This document shows, piece by piece, positions 63,596-64,000 of a DNA stretch of 64,000 bases. The stretch is taken from NCBI GenBank assembly GCA_934045075.1, contig OW203722.1, positions 24,411,379-24,475,378 on the forward strand, in the 5' to 3' direction. Below the pieces are notes generated by a model that worked only from the letters and a program-made list of their open reading frames with translations, was not told the origin of the DNA and did no database searches. The position numbers were made by a program, and so were the translations under genes. Source of the stretch: Yponomeuta sedellus. Lineage: Eukaryota; Arthropoda; Insecta; Lepidoptera; Yponomeutidae. The first letter of the stretch is position 1. Every line of letters starts with the position of its first letter.

Positions 63596-63735
63596 TACAT
63601 ATGTCTGAAACAGACAAAAGTCAAAATTACACGGGCCAAACGACTGCTCTTTTGATTTAGTAAATACCTAAATCAAAAGAGCAGTCGTTTAGCCCTGAGT
63701 TATTTTGACTTTTGTCTGTTTCTGAGACATTTGTA
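63596..63735. repeat. Foldback hairpin, about 63-bp arms, 7-nt loop
   Basis: 63601-63660 pairs with 63668-63730: AACGACTGCTCTTTTGATTT against AAATCAAAAGAGCAGTCGTT is perfect, and outward GAAACAGACAAAAGTCAAAA against TTTTGACTTTTGTCTGTTTC is also perfect, with a looser stretch between. A short DNA transposon or a switch product. Confidence 0.9.
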
Positions 63736-64000
63736 AAGTTGTGGAAACCTATAATTCGTTATTCAAGTGTTCTGTTTAATTAACAATGTAAATTTATTGT
63801 ACTGGTAGGTTTTCCTAATAAAGAAAATAATACTATTATGAAATATGAAACATTGACTAAGTCAGCAAATTAGTTGCGATTCGCGCTCATCTGCAAAGAA
63901 ATCCCTGTCTATAGGTAGTCAACTAGTGAAGTAAAACTTGTCAGATCATCATAAATAGTTTGCAGGATGGTATTCTAGGCTTCACATCTTTTAGGCCAGA
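63736..64000. other. LINE-like 3' end then unremarkable sequence
   Basis: 63781-63832 repeats the AATAAA-containing end seen at 61632. The last 150 bp hold nothing recognised. Confidence 0.5.

Overview
The window is A+T-rich eukaryotic DNA, almost certainly from a moth or butterfly (Lepidoptera). The evidence is the repertoire of repeats: RTE-type LINE tails ending in GAA or GAC/GAT triplets, several tRNA-headed SINE families, a 5S-rRNA-headed SINE, Helitron-like short elements ending in CTAGT, and foldback MITEs. Species cannot be told from the sequence. I find no convincing intact host protein gene, no rRNA gene and no functional tRNA gene. Open frames longer than 60 codons are decayed LINE coding fragments, chance frames read through SINEs, or chance frames in A+T-rich DNA.

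Layout: 1-5.9 kb holds 5S-SINEs, RTE LINE remnants and a long TA microsatellite. 5.9-9 kb is mostly unique A+T-rich DNA ending in a LINE tail that has grown into a 240-bp TTCG/TTCA microsatellite. 9.9-18.3 kb is a dense SINE field with a 213-bp mariner-type MITE. 18.88-21.95 kb is a 3-kb hAT-like nonautonomous element with exact 8-bp target duplications, long internal inverted repeats and a 466-bp tandem duplication. 24.77-26.24 kb is a DNA element with about 310-bp terminal inverted repeats, split by a 458-bp insertion that has its own 11-bp target duplication. 31.8-33 kb holds a second hAT-like element with a 306-bp near-perfect inverted duplication across one end. 33.7-41.7 kb mixes SINEs, Helitron-like copies, TA-flanked MITEs and LINE fragments. 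44-56 kb holds retroposed palindromic elements with 12-15 bp target duplications. 56-64 kb is again SINEs, RTE remnants and hairpins.

How the parts relate: the autonomous partners (RTE and Jockey/CR1-like LINEs, hAT, Tc1/mariner, Helitron) survive only as fragments or are absent, while their nonautonomous partners are abundant. The striking theme is inversion. At least three short retroposed families (called B, H and J here) recur as target-duplication-flanked insertions in which one internal segment is inverted, with the junction at the same family-specific site each time. This looks like twin priming at a preferred internal site or an alternative RNA 3' end. In addition, several perfect short hairpins (13-24 bp arms, loops of 3-8 nt) and a 5S-SINE foldback suggest frequent template switching. 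All coordinates come from reading by eye; outer ends may be off by a few bases except where a target duplication fixes them.
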